Source of the DNA: Lentinula raphanica
Taxonomy: Eukaryota; Basidiomycota; Agaricomycetes; Agaricales; Omphalotaceae
Length of the DNA stretch: 64,000 nt
NCBI GenBank assembly: GCA_027919835.1
Contig: JANVFP010000029.1
Coordinates: forward strand, 496,001-560,000
Direction of reading: 5' to 3'
Made by a program: the position numbers and the translations under genes. How positions within the stretch are numbered: the stretch's first letter is position 1; the number at the start of each line of letters is the position of its first letter. The notes beneath the pieces were generated by a model. That model was not told where the DNA came from, made no database searches, and worked only from the letters and a program-made list of their open reading frames with translations. Positions 36,281-48,272 of this stretch are shown here, piece by piece.

Positions 36281-37331
36281 ATGTACAATTCCCCGATCAC
36301 CAATAACCCTTTCATCAGCGACCCTACCAATGCGCAATCTCGATATCCAGACCTCTCTCTCTCTAGTCCTTCACCCGATCTCAGTAGCAGTCAATTCACT
36401 TCGTGGCTGCAGCCAGGAGGGTCTCAACAGCAATACCAGCAACAACAATTTCAGCAACAGATGCCCCCACAACTCAGCGTAGGATATCAAGCGACCGGCT
36501 TCGGTGACGGTAGTGGATATATGGGCCCATACAGCAACGGTTCTGGACAGCAGATGACTGGACAGATGACTGGCGGCAGCTATAGCTACCTTTTAGGTCA
36601 AAATCCTTCCATCCCTGCCCAGACGGGCTACAATCCAGTTCAACAGCAGATACAAAGTCCTGGATATCATAGTGTGGCACAATTCGACCCTTTATCATCG
36701 ACAGGCATATCATCTTCTGCCCCACAGCAATCGGCGTCTTTCCAAACTCCTATGTCTCCAATATCTCCTACTACCCCTGTCACTACTTCCAGATCTGTGA
36801 CTGGGGCAGTCCATCCGCGAGAGTATGTTAGGACTCACAAAGCAGAGATCGAGAGCTGGGACGCGTACGCCTGGAAACAGCTTTTAAACACTTTCGACGA
36901 TCTGAAAGAAGCCTGGGCACTGAGGAAGAAAGAGGTAGAAGGGAGGGCGCAGCAACTGCTCATGCAGATGCGATACAGTGCAGGTTACCATCCGCAGATG
37001 CAACAAGAGTCTGAGCGGCTTCAAGCGGTAAGTAATTACTGCGCCAGCCTCGTACGGACTGGCGATCATCATCTCACTCTCATCGCTCTCTTTTTCGTAG
37101 CTATCAAAGGAAGCTGATTTAAATCATGGTATGCCTACTAAGCCTCTATCCTTTGCTTGGACCTACTCATATCTACCAATTGTAGATTCTGTTGCAGCTT
37201 CATCCTTCCAGATTCACGAAGTCTTCAAAGGTTATCGACAATCTGGGGATGCAGCGAGTAAACGACGTGTTCGCGAGGCTTCCAATGCCGCATTGCAGAG
37301 TATACCAGATTGGCCTGCTCCAACTTTCTGA
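36281..37331 (+). CDS. Gln-rich hypothetical protein
   Basis: ATG 36281 starts a protein whose first 170 residues are low-complexity, rich in Gln, Ser, Gly, Pro and Tyr (QQQYQQQQFQQQMPP near 36430). A structured segment follows: HPREYVRTHKAEIESWDAYA, LLNTFDDLKEAWALRKKEVE and later QQESERLQALSKEADLNHDS, predicted helical and charged. After two introns (from 37027 and 37129) it ends SIPDWPAPTF with TGA 37329-37331. The layout (prion-like N-terminus plus a short helical domain) suggests a regulatory or assembly role, but I do not recognise the family. Confidence 0.7.
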
Positions 37332-37534
37332 TGATTTGGCATTCATCGATTGGACATGTTATCCATATCTGCTACTCATGATTCAACGAACTACACAAAG
37401 ATTCTTCACAGGTAGAACGTTCGAGTTCTAAGGAGAGTAATGTATCATCTAATTATACGCTGAAGGAATGAATGCTATAAAGATAGGCGTAAGAGACCGT
37501 GGAGAATTCGTACACAGACACGTCGGTCAGCTCA

Positions 37535-39513
37535 TCAAGATCCAGTCGAGTTTGAACAAGGATCAGAGTACATTCTCTCTGTTGGATCCGAAGGAATCCA
37601 GCCTCCTTCCAAACCTTTTTGATAACTCCACTCGTCCGCGCTCTCCGTCTGAACGATGTGTAAGGGCCTGATCTTAACTGCGAGGTTCGATTTTACGTAC
37701 CTTCCACGCCCAGTACACCTAGTAAGAGGAGGAGAGTGAGCTATAACGTTGCCCATGGAGCAGAATGATCAGAATCGTGCTTACCCAGCCTTGAGCACTT
37801 TCACCAATATCAACTTGGGCTTCCCAATATCTGTGGTAACATGATTAGTACGTAGCTGCGCTTCAAACTGGGTACTCACTGTCGCAAGAACTGCTTATAA
37901 CTGCTAGAGAACGATGTATAATTGCCTGTCCAGCCAGTACAGGAACCGTTTGCGGGCCCGCCGTTGTAGGAGTCGTCCCAGCGGGCACCAACTCCCCTGC
38001 CATTGAGCCACTGAGCACAATCTGTTGGAGCAGTCGACCATTCTCCTACGATGGTCCAAATGTTGGAGCTGGCGAATGAAGAAATGGTAGACCTGGTTGT
38101 ACATGTGAACTATGATTGTGAATGTGTCAGATATGACTCGAGTGACAAGGCAAGGATCTCACAGCAAGGTGTTCACTGAATGATCGTTGAAGCTCTGGTA
38201 TACTGAATATTTGATACTCATGCTAACATGGGGCTCATTGGTGGGTCTCAGAAAGCTTAACGAGAACCTACTTACGTTGTCCATGAGTGCATTTTGTCCA
38301 GAAGGATAGGTTAAGAAACCATCCCAGGCCTAAAGTGACAGGTGAGAATCAGTGTTGCAATACAGAAACGGCCAATCTTATAGGTACACACATCCACTCC
38401 GAGAAAAGCGTCTCCGATCATGATATTCAACGTATTTCCGACTGCTTGTCTGACCGCAGTATACCCATTGGAGAAGAACGAGCGCGTTACACTTGCCCAG
38501 TCGTCAGAGATAAAGCCAGCTGATTCGTTCAAAAGCTCCAGGGCATCTATCATCCCCCCGATCTGTTGGGCAATGTAGACCAACGTGTCTATGGATCTCG
38601 TCACGTTCTGGGTATTGAGAGCCCATTGAGGATTAGAAGTTCGCTGGCCGGAATTGTCGTAACCATTTTGGCTTCCGGGAGCCCCGTGTAGATCGAGTAT
38701 GACGTGTATGTTATGTGCTGCTGCCCAATTGAGTGCTCGGAGAAGATATGGCCATGCACCGGGAATGTACGGTGTGGTTGAAGTACTCGTGTTGGTTGCT
38801 GAGGAGGGTAAGGGGACGGACCAATATCCAAGAGGTATTCTATATATCCACACAAGACTGAGTCGGTGCACGATACATTTGGAGAATCGATTACTCACCG
38901 GACGTGGTTCAGGCCTGCATTACTTATTGCAATGAAGTCGTCTTCGGTGATCCACTAAAAGAGCTACTGTAAACATAAATCCAGCTAATGTCATATAACA
39001 TGCGACGCACCGTATTCCAGTGGTTCTGCAGCATTGCTAATGTTTGATTATAGTTTGTGGTTTTTTGTCCGAGTGTATACTCATCCACAACTGTATCGTC
39101 ATTTGTTGCTTCAAAAATGCTGGGTGTTATCCATGGCTAGTGAATCGAATATTATTACTGATTTGCAAATCTCTCTCGAGCAGATCACCCACTTCGAGAA
39201 CAAACCAACCTCCGCTATGTTCATCCGTCAGCACAAATCGTGCAAGATTTCCCGACGAATTTACTCACAGATTAACACCTCGGACAGTCTCTGTACTGTA
39301 GTTGAACGGTGTCCGAGTGGGCGTAGGACTTGAAGAACTAGAACCAGAGGATGAAGATGAAGAATTTGGTGACACTGGCACGACACTCGTTGGGATAGAC
39401 GGTTCAGTCGCAAGATTGAGTTGGAGCCTGCATTGTTGCTTTGCTTCTACAGTCTTGCTAAATCCGATTGCTTGACAGAGGAGGAATAGCGAGAGCAGTG
39501 GTGTATGTAGCAT
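37535..39513 (-). CDS. GH5 exo-beta-1,3-glucanase-like glycosidase
   Basis: A secreted glycoside hydrolase family 5 enzyme (exo-1,3-beta-glucanase type), acting on cell-wall glucan. ATG 39511-39513 opens a signal peptide ([20 protein letters not shown]), then a Ser-rich linker. The catalytic domain starts near [20 protein letters not shown], then [34 protein letters not shown], the acid/base Glu in LELLNESAG (near 38535) and the nucleophile Glu in [11 protein letters not shown] (near 38040). The end has [16 protein letters not shown] with TGA 37535-37537. The acid/base motif is normally LNEP; here Ser follows the Glu. About ten introns. A TATA-like sequence lies about 115 bp upstream. Confidence 0.9.
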
Positions 39514-39626
39514 CTAATGATAGTTGGAGGTACAAATCCTCAGAGGATTTCGGCTTTTGATGCTCCAAAGCGTGGTGGATAACAAAGTTCATGACTTACA
39601 CGAGGTGAAAGCTCTTTTAGGCGACA

Positions 39627-39640
39627 CTATAAATATAGCT
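39627..39640 (-). promoter_or_regulatory. Likely TATA box of the GH5 gene
   Basis: On the minus strand the sequence reads CTATATTTATAGT, about 115 bp upstream of the glucanase ATG. Placement fits a core promoter; there is no other evidence. Confidence 0.45.
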
Positions 39641-39789
39641 TTGATTGCTCATCAACATCCTAACTTTGCCCTCGGAAGCATCGTGAGGCAGAGGCTGTAG
39701 CCTTACTGTAGATACTACTCTATGTAGTAAGTCAAATACATATTATTGTTCGTTTTGAGATTGATTTGAGTACAGCCCCTTAAATCTAT

Positions 39790-41946
39790 TTACGCCACCT
39801 CCATTCGGTGACTATTATGGCGACGAGCACGATTTCGAGCACGCCCCGCACCGTGTTTCGAATGTTCTTTACAATCCCTTCCCGAAAACATGTCTGCATC
39901 CTCCAAAGAATGTGCGTCTGGATCTGCATTACTGGTGTGTCCCCGTATACGACTCATGGCAAACGACATCAACTGTTTGCCCCTAGCTTTGAGTGCCCTA
40001 GCTTGATATTGGGCCCTAGCATTTCTGTACTCGAGATGATTCCACACGGATTGCGTCGCGCTCTGGGTTTGCTCGATAACAGCCACAGTGGAACGATGCA
40101 ATGCAAGCATGAGTTCGTCGATGGCGACCATTAGATCCTTCAAGTCGTGTTCGACCACCTCAATCAAAGCTTTCATTGAAGTAGCCACAAGCTCGGAGAG
40201 AGAATCGACTAGCCGAGTCGCGACTCCGTAGTGGGGGTGATGTGTAGATGAAGGCGATGCACTTGAGGTCGAGGGTAATGATATTTCGGGTGATGTCAGA
40301 GCAGATATACTCGTCGAAGGCCGGAGTATGACATCTTTGGATATTCTCATTCGTTCTGCCCATGTCGCAAGAGTACCCTGTGTAGTCGAGCTATCCTCGG
40401 CCTGAGAAGGGGTAGGCATAGCGCCTGACGAAACGGCTACCACGGAAGACATAGTACCCCTGTCGTACAAGGTAAGAGCGCGACTTGGGGAAGCATGTAT
40501 CACAGAGATGTTAGATGATCTTCGTAAGGCCACTGCGGTGGTCTGATTACTGTCACCCTTGCTAGAGATCGTAGGAGAAGGGAGAAAGACAGCGATCCCC
40601 TGAAGTGGTTGTACTCTGATTGCTGTATTGATTGAGAACCCGGCAATGATACACAGAAGTGCAAATCTACAAAAGACAATGCAAATGTCAAACAAGTGTG
40701 TCCCAAGTCAAAACACAATCCTTACAGGGTGACAGCGTGAACAGCATTGAACTGTTCGAAGATTCCGAGCCACGATGCGGGCTTCTCCTGCCTCAGTACC
40801 CGTTGTATAGCTTGATAACTGTGGTACGGATCCAGTTTATCCACGTCTTCGGTGGCAAACACCAACGAGCTACTGCTGCCTTCCAAACGTAGTACTTGGT
40901 TAGGCGGAATATGGTACGACGCCCAAGTTGTTTGAGCCTCTAGGAATTCCTTCTCGAAGTTCTCGTCGTCTTCGGATGTGACAACAGGGAGATATGCGGT
41001 ATGTTCAGGCATCACCACATGCACGAAAGGGTGAAAGACGATAGCCAATGACGGCCGGTTCGGGTTATAATCCGAACGCGGCTGTTGAAATAGTGAAGGC
41101 AATGCACCTGATATTGAGAAAGTGACTTACCAAGGAATGAATGTTTGTACGATCAAAGATGAGTGGCTTCAGTGGTTCGGTCTCGACTGTATCAGTTCCG
41201 GCAAGCTCTCTTCCAGCCAGATATTTGCGAAGGAGCTCATCGACAAAGCTCCACTTAGGTGTTGATCCATATAGCACTACCTGAAGAGTGACATTGGATT
41301 CGACCTGGACGTTTCTGAATGTACTGCGATCATGCATCTCCTTTGTGGGAGGGAGGTCCGGGTCTTGAATCAGAGGAGCTCTCGTCAGATCAACCTGAGA
41401 GGAGCCTAGATCATTGCCTTCAGCGAAATCAATCGCATCCTCAGACGAAGGGACTCGGTCGTAGGAGCCATTCAAATCATCATGGGAGCTGTTGAGGGGA
41501 TCTGGGAACGATAGGCGGAGGTCGCGCAGGGAGTTGTGCACAGTAGAAGGATGTGAGCCAGTTCGAGAGGTGTTTAGAGTACTGGTAAGACTCTGATTCA
41601 AGCCATCTCGAACTCGTCTTTCTTCTACATGACTGTCATCGGGACTGATGAAAGGGCTTTGAGGCTGTTCATTATCTGGAATCGGAAGGTGAAGAGCAAG
41701 GTCCTTTGGTGCAGTTTCCTCATCTTGAGTATCGTCGATGAATCCTTCCCAAGCTTCTACCTCTTCGCGTGAACTGCCTGTACTAATCGACGATCGCCTA
41801 GAAAGCCCGTAGTTAGAGCTAACCGACTCGCTGTCGGACTCACGATTGCTAGCGATGTCGAGCCAGTCAGAGTCAGAGTTGTTCTCTGTTTCGGACAGAG
41901 AGAACGTTGTGAGATTTGTGTTATCTCGAGTGTGTGAGTGGTTCAT
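39790..41946 (-). CDS. Conserved fungal protein with one TM, unknown function
   Basis: Three exons. ATG 41946 opens an acidic Ser-rich region (SETENNSDSDWLDIASNRES) ending near EPLKPLIFDRTNIHSL. A GTAAGT..AG intron then joins to PRSDYNPNRPSLAIVFHPFV and RLEGSSSSLVFATEDVDKLD. The last exon starts with a TM helix (FALLCIIAGFSINTAIRV), followed by Ser/Thr-rich sequence, a helical stretch (ALIEVVEHDLKDLMVAIDEL) and a very basic tail (RARNRARRHNSHRMEVA). TAA 39790-39792. The overall layout suggests a membrane-anchored protein with a cytosolic helical domain. I do not recognise it. Its start lies only 128 bp from that of the divergent F-box gene. Confidence 0.7.
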
Positions 41947-42074
41947 GGTGGTCCTTGTGCAGACTTGGAAAGGGACGCTTCCGCTTTGTAGTCATTGCCG
42001 GCTCCCGGGCCGCATTTAGCATGAAAGAATGCCTTATTGACTCTTATTGACTGTCGATCTTATCTTTCACTTCT

Positions 42075-43719
42075 ATGACCAGTTCACTTCTGAGTTTACC
42101 AGACGATGTCCTGATTGTAATTCTGGTGGCTCTCAGAGCTCGAGACCTCATCTCCATATCGCTGGTGAGTCTGGCTCCACCAGTTACCTCGAACTCCAGG
42201 ATTGTGAATTAATATTGATTGATATCAACGAACACGCAGACATGTCGTGCATTATACGTGTTTTGCAGAAATACAGATTACATATGGCACGCCATCGACA
42301 TAGACTTGCCCTTAAACCTTCCCCATGAGGACATAGGCAGCATTTCTGCGGACGAATTGCGGAGACACTGCGTTGAAGGGTTGAGAGTGGAACATAATTG
42401 GCACAATAATCCACCTAATCTCAAAGCATTGAGTCGCATCGACCATGGAGGAATCATAGACCAGATGCAATGTCTTCCTCCTAGGTGGCTTGTTAGTATG
42501 GCTCGTGTGTCGACCGGTCTGGGACCAAGATGTGTTCTGTCCATCTGGGATTGTGACATCCCGGGCCACGCCAAAAAAATTGAAAGTATCTCGCTCGAAC
42601 CTCGGGGTTTGTCGAGATTCGCCGCCAGGCTGTCCGATGATAGAACACACCTTTCCATTGTGTTATTTGGCAGTGCTCGTGCAGAGTGAGGATCATCATG
42701 TTATCTGCTAGATACGGACAGGATGCGGTACTGATTTGTGATACCTTATAGAATTGTGAGAGTTTATCATATTCCTCTCCAGGCTGAGCATCGCGATGAT
42801 TCCAACAAATACATTACATCGAGAGTTATGGCGGACAGCGTCGTGGAATCAGTATTTGAAGCTGATATTTACGGAGAGGTTGTTTCTTGTCTTCTCGCCA
42901 GGTTCGAGACGGAGCAACCTGTTTATCAGATTATGATTCTCAACGTGAAAAGTGGGAAGCACATGAGGATTCACGTTGATGTTCCTGCTGTCAGTGTATC
43001 TTGTTTTTTTAATGTGGCTTCATTCATCGTGTCCTGTTTAGACGATCGTGAAACTCCAAATCCGCCTTTTCCCGGGCTCTTTGCTACTACTGTCTGGCGT
43101 CCAAGGCCCTCGGAATATTTTCCTCAAGATGTACGCGTATGATATGACAAATTCTATGAGAGAGTTAGAGAGTTCATACACAGATTCTACTTCTTCGCCG
43201 AGGCAAAACCTTGGAACATCATGCGCCGAATACAACACCGCTCCATTTGGAGGCAGGAGTTTGGGAGTCGAATACCAACTGTCCAAAGGCCACCTGAGTA
43301 CCATTTCAGCGTTGGTTTTCACCGGGGGAACGAATAATCAGATAATTCGGTTCCCCATTCACTCGGACAACAATGGCACCACCACATTCCAACAGCAAAA
43401 CAGTTTGCAAACGTTCACCTTCCCCAGAGCCCGCGATGTTGAAGTGTATCCTGAATCAACTGCGTTAGGTCTACGTGGACGGAGAGCTGTTTGGCTGGAA
43501 CGCAAGCGAGACGAGGATTCAGATCGTATGAATTTTAATCTGATGAAAGGATCCTTTCCTTCAAATCAATCCGGCGCGCTCGATGTCGGGCCATTGTTGT
43601 CAGAACATAAAGCACTCCCTTTCGGATTGGACACATGCCTTTCGGTAGCGTTCGATGAAGCAAAGGGCCGAGTTTTCCTTGGTTTATATACTGGAGATAT
43701 ATATGTCTTGGATTTGTGA
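42075..43719 (+). CDS. F-box protein
   Basis: ATG 42075 starts MTSSLLSLPDDVLIVILVAL, an F-box that spans an intron (42162-42239) and continues LTCRALYVFCRNTDYIWHAI. F-box proteins bind Skp1 and bring substrates to SCF ubiquitin ligases. The rest, about 400 residues, forms no repeat I can name but has beta-strand-rich segments such as CVLSIWDCDIPGHAKKIESI, RVYHIPLQAEHRDDSNKYIT and the last one RVFLGLYTGDIYVLDL, suggestive of a degenerate beta-propeller for substrate binding. TGA 43717-43719. Three to four introns. Large F-box families are typical of Agaricomycetes. Confidence 0.8.
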
Positions 43720-43950
43720 GCGGCCCTTGAACAATATCTGCACTTCTCCTTTCACTGATGCTTCCTCACACAGTTGAATCAGACGTCTGTTATCCACACA
43801 AGAGATAGAATGGTTGATTGTGATTATAGATGTTGATCGTGCTTGTAGCATAGTGTATTCGAGACTCATAGCTTTGTCTTCAATGGTTCTGCTACCTTTA
43901 CTACTCTGAAATAGAATTGAGGCATGAACGTTCATTTCTGCACACAGGAC

Positions 43951-45501
43951 TTACAATTTTCCAGTGTTTCCCCCATTGAACAGTAGAGGTAATGCGGAAG
44001 GGGCGTTTTCTAAGCCCTCTACGATATGAAACTTCCGCTTGATTGACCCATCGCGCAAGCCTTGTGACATTTCAGCTATAGCTTCAGGATAGCGCTTTGC
44101 GTAGTCAAACCTGCCAAAATTTGAGATGAATTGAGGAAGCATAGCTGAAGATACAGCCCGTTCTACATACACAATGAATCCTTCGATCTTCGCCCGTTGA
44201 GAGATGAGAGTCTGATAATTCTGAATTCCTTTCGGTCTTCCAACAGAATCTGAACGGCGTTCTTGATTAGAAAGAAGCAAGGTTTCGATGGCAAACGTAC
44301 TATAAGCAGAGATAGCACCTGTACAAGTGGGCATAACTTCAGCGAACGATGATAGAACGCATTGGCTCGAACGTACCACAGAGCACAATCCTAGCATTGC
44401 GGTTTAGTCTGATTAGACACATATCCAGTATATCGCCTAAGAATGTGCTTTGATCAGTTGTCTCTCTCTCGTACACGAAACAGTGAAGGAATCACCTCCA
44501 ACGTTATCGAAATATACATCCAGATAACCTATGTCTCTGAAATCTTTCTGGAAGGATGAGCTCTTGTAATTGAGAGCTTTCGTGACACCGATCTCTTTCT
44601 CAAGCCATTCGCACTTGTCTTGGGAGCCAGCAATACCATAAACCTTGGCACCAGCGCGTAGGCCTAGCTGACAAGCCATGGATCCTACAGCACCGGCGGC
44701 GCCAGATACGACAAGAGTTTCACCAGCTTTGATTTGTCCAACATCTTTGAGACCCTGTGGCATTCATTGAGCAGAGTCAATGGAAAAGCAGTTGAAATCT
44801 CACAAAGTAGGCAGTCAATCCTTTTGTTTGATGATAGAAGCGAAGTCAGTAATTATAAACTATCAACGGTTTGTGCCCATACCAGCCATTCCAAGATTGT
44901 TCAAGTAATCGATATCAAGAAGTCCTTGAGGGACACTTCACGATATTATTACTAGGGCACTTTGAAGAACTCGTGGAACATACGTTATAGACTCAACATC
45001 CTTCGCGTTCACGATCGCGTATTCAGTCCATCCCAGCGTCCCTACAGTAACATATGGGGGTATATAAGAAGGGAAACGTTTGAAGCGAGAAGGAGATGCA
45101 AACCGCTAACAAGCTGCCCAATGTTGAGTTTGACATTCTTACCCTTACGAACAACTATCCCTAGTCCTCCAGCGCGCATGGTCTATACCTGGAGCGTCAG
45201 AAGTAGGCTTGGTGAAGGAACATGATCCCAGAATTGGTCACCTCGCCGATTTGGACTGGAGGTACATAGCTCCGCACGTCCTGTGCGATCATTAGAATGT
45301 GTACAGCTCTAGGAGCACAAATCGTACCCTGAGCCATCCTCGCATAGCAGGATCTAAAGAAAGCCAGGTTACTTGAACGAGAACTTGATCATCTCCAACT
45401 TGAAGTCCAGTGAAGGAGACCTTTTCTGAGCGAAAGGTGCTGGAATTTATGTCGCCTTCTGGTCTGTCATTGAGGACGATACGAGTATAGTGAGAGGGCA
45501 T
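43951..45501 (-). CDS. MDR-family NADP-dependent oxidoreductase (alkenal/prostaglandin reductase-like)
   Basis: A zinc-free medium-chain dehydrogenase/reductase reducing activated C=C bonds with NADPH. ATG 45501 gives MPSHYTRIVLNDRPEGDINS and LVQVTWLSLDPAMRGWL, the N-terminal signature of this subgroup (S.DP.MRGW). A middle exon has MRAGGLGIVVRKGKNVKLNI. The Rossmann fold is clear: GETLVVSGAAGAVGSMACQL, GIAGSQDKCEWLEKEIG, then YFDNVGGD. The C-terminus has AKIEGFIVYV and SQGLRDGSIKRKFHIVEGLE with the GNTGKL end expected for the family (NxGKxV). Several short introns. Stop at 43951. It is divergent from the uL1 gene with 272 bp between starts. Confidence 0.88.
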
Positions 45502-45773
45502 GGTGAACTTTCGAATTCAAGGCGAACGCAGCATCAGCGCAACATCACTCTATGATGAAGTTCGGATATTGGAACCTTCCGAAAGTTGCCCGAGGGGCCG
45601 ACGGCATTTCCTTAATCACATGAAATCTGAATATACAAGCCGATCATGCCGATCGAACGAGTGGGCAAGCGTGACAGTCACAGCTGTACAGTTATTGTCA
45701 CACGGACACATTTTCGAAGATTGAATAATTGTTAGTTTGCTGTAACCGTTGCTCAAACTCAAAAACAGCAAGA

Positions 45774-46686
45774 ATGAGGTGAGACAACAGGTCTGGCTCT
45801 CAGAGAACTCGCTGACGATGTCCTCAGCTCAAAACTATCAGTGTCAAGCGTGCGAGGCTCAGTCAAAGAGCTTTTGGCTGCATCCCAGGAGAAGAAGAGA
45901 AATTTTGTGGAAACCATCGAGCTTCAGATTGGTCTCAAGAACTACGATCCTCAAAGGGATAAGCGTTTCTCTGGAACAGTCAAGTGCGTGTATTCTATGT
46001 ACCGGAATTCTGTATCATGCTCATTGTACATTTCCACAGGCTCCCCAATGTCCCCCGCCCTCGGATGTCTATCTGCATTCTCGCTGACGCCGCCGATATC
46101 GATCGCGCAAAGCAAATCGAGCTCGAATATATGTCGGTCGATGATTTGAAGAAGTATGTCTCCCCTCCAGTAGCTGACCATTAACTGACTGCTCATCCCA
46201 GGCTCAACAAAAACAAGAAGCTTGTCAAAAAGCTGGCCAAGAAATATGATGCTTTCTTGTCATCAGAAGCTCTGATCAAGCAAATCCCTCGTCTTCTTGG
46301 TCCCGGTCTTTCCAAGGGTGCGTTTGTGATCAGATCTTCTCCAGTATGCGGGCGGATTTTCATTCTCACCAGCTGGAAAATTCCCTACCCCGGTATCTCA
46401 TTCTGAGGACCTCAACAACAAGCTGACCGAGGTTCGCTCAACCATCAAATTCCAGCTTAAGAAGGTTCTCTGTTTGGGTGTTGCAGTTGGCCATGTCCAG
46501 ATGACTGACGATCAGGTTCTTGGAAATGTCATGCTTGGTACGCCTTTTGTAGTATATATGCCTATGCTCTGCTAAACTCGTCCCTTAGCCATCAACTTCC
46601 TTGTTTCTCTCCTGAAGAAGAACTGGCAAAACGTCAAGTCTCTGCACCTGAAGACGACCATGGGCAAACCTGTCCGCCTGTTCTAA
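45774..46686 (+). CDS. RPL1: Large-subunit ribosomal protein uL1 (L10a)
   Basis: Component of the L1 stalk of the 60S ribosomal subunit, moving deacylated tRNA out of the E site. ATG 45774 starts a five-base exon (ATGAG) followed by an intron, a first-exon arrangement common in fungal ribosomal protein genes. It then reads [100 protein letters not shown] and [20 protein letters not shown]. It ends [18 protein letters not shown] with TAA 46684-46686. Five introns. The whole protein is highly conserved and the call is secure. Confidence 0.96.
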
Positions 46687-47123
46687 ACGCCTTCATGTCG
46701 TACTCCAGGGACGCCGCCTTCGAAATTTCGTATATGCAAAATACGAAGCCTCGCACGCTTATACCAACATTCTTTTGGATGATTGGGAGCTGGTACGGTT
46801 TTTCGAGTCGTCTGCCCATGCTTGTAACATGTCTGTATGCCATATGTGAGATATGGAGATCTCAAAGTTGAATGTCGAACATTCTGGATATCTCACTCTA
46901 AGATCTGACTGCCAGTGGCGGAGCTTGAGTTCGGACACTTGCAGAAAGTAGTCTTGCACGATACTCGCTTTAGGCAATGACCTAAGCAGCTATACTTAGA
47001 ACCAGAACCAGTTGACCATTCGAGCCTGCTTCGAGCCTTCTGGCAAGCCTTGAGGTCCGCTTGCGAAACTAATAATCTTGCCTTCCTCCCAACTTCCATC
47101 TTCCACTTGAGTGCGTGGCATTC
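46687..47123. other. Intergenic between uL1 and the DUF6593 gene
   Basis: Contains only short frames on both strands, none supported. Presumed 3' UTR plus promoter. Confidence 0.45.
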
Positions 47124-47861
47124 ATGGAAGTAAGGTTCGACAACAAAGCCAACATACTGAACGCACGTTTACTGACCACCCATGATAACTCCCCCATCTA
47201 TGCAACAAAGACCAACTTCACATTTCGCGGACGAGATATCACACTTCTTCAAGATACTAATCCTGCTTTGGCTGAGCAGGAAAGTGTGACTGTTGGCGCC
47301 ATACACTGGAAGGACAAGATCATAGAGGTCAACGGCTACAGGAAGAAAGTTTCTGATCTGAAAGAGAAGAAGAATGGTTTTCTGGATAAGTGAGTGTCTG
47401 GGCAGAACCTGAGGAGGTTATTTGAAGTCCCAAGATGATACGAGGGTCTTCCGTAGGGCAAGATATTGGAAATGGTCTGCAGGGAGGAAGGAATACGAAA
47501 TCAAATATAGTAACGATGAATGGACGGTGAGTTCCTATGTAGCCATCGTCTCTGTCCATTGAAGAAGCCACGACATAGGCGACACTTGTGAAGACTGACA
47601 AGACGGCGGCGAAGGTTGTGGGTCGTTTCGCTGTCCCATATCGGCCACATCTCTTCACCAAACCAGATCCACCGCTCTTATCATTGACAAGGACGGCTCT
47701 GGTGGAGGATGAGATATTTCTTCTACTGGTCTTCCTGTATTCGGAGGCAAAGCGACAGGATGACACGGTTTGTGCTCAATCACTTTAACATGTAATCCTT
47801 ATGTTCATATCGAGCTCTCATACAGAATAGCTCAGTAGGGAATGGATCCGAGGGATGGTGA
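47124..47861 (+). CDS. DUF6593-type fungal protein
   Basis: A small beta-rich protein resembling the DUF6593 family found in multiple copies in Agaricomycetes, of unknown function. ATG 47124 reads MEVRFDNKANILNARLLTTH, then IYATKTNFTFRGRDITLLQD, VGAIHWKDKIIEVNGYRKKV. After an intron comes ARYWKWSAGRKEYEIKYSND (the W.W.....Y..KY signature near 47465), then AAKVVGRFAVPYRPHLFTKP and a hydrophobic ALVEDEIFLLLVFLYSEAKR. A last intron joins to a short tail and TGA 47859-47861. No enzymatic residues can be pointed out. Confidence 0.75.
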
Positions 47862-48272
47862 GGAATACCAATAGTCTCGACGACGATTTGATTGTTGTAC
47901 ACCCGTCGTATGCTAGCGTATGCTTCACTTATGTTGAACGGCTACTGCGCCGCAGCAAATGAGGACACTGGGTGTGAATCCGATAACAATGACCAATGTA
48001 ATGAGTACCCGGTATATCTTCAATGTAACTTACTGTGCATTGCGGATGCCTACATATAGTACGAAGGTAAGCTTCCCGAAATCCAGCGTAATTGAAAGTT
48101 GTGCTCACGTTGTAGTAACTGAAAGTCAGCGGGACAGGCACTTGCCAGAATCCTTGCCAGTAGTAGTCTCCCCTAGGCAGACTCTCGCAAGACAAGCTTA
48201 TGCCAGTAGTGGATGACAAAGCTGTGCAACTGCGGCGTTTATATACTTTCGACTTGTTTTCCAAACTCGACC
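47862..48272. other. Intergenic
   Basis: About 410 bp. A minus-strand frame of 129 codons overlaps it but has no conserved content and no splice context, so I do not call it. Confidence 0.45.
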
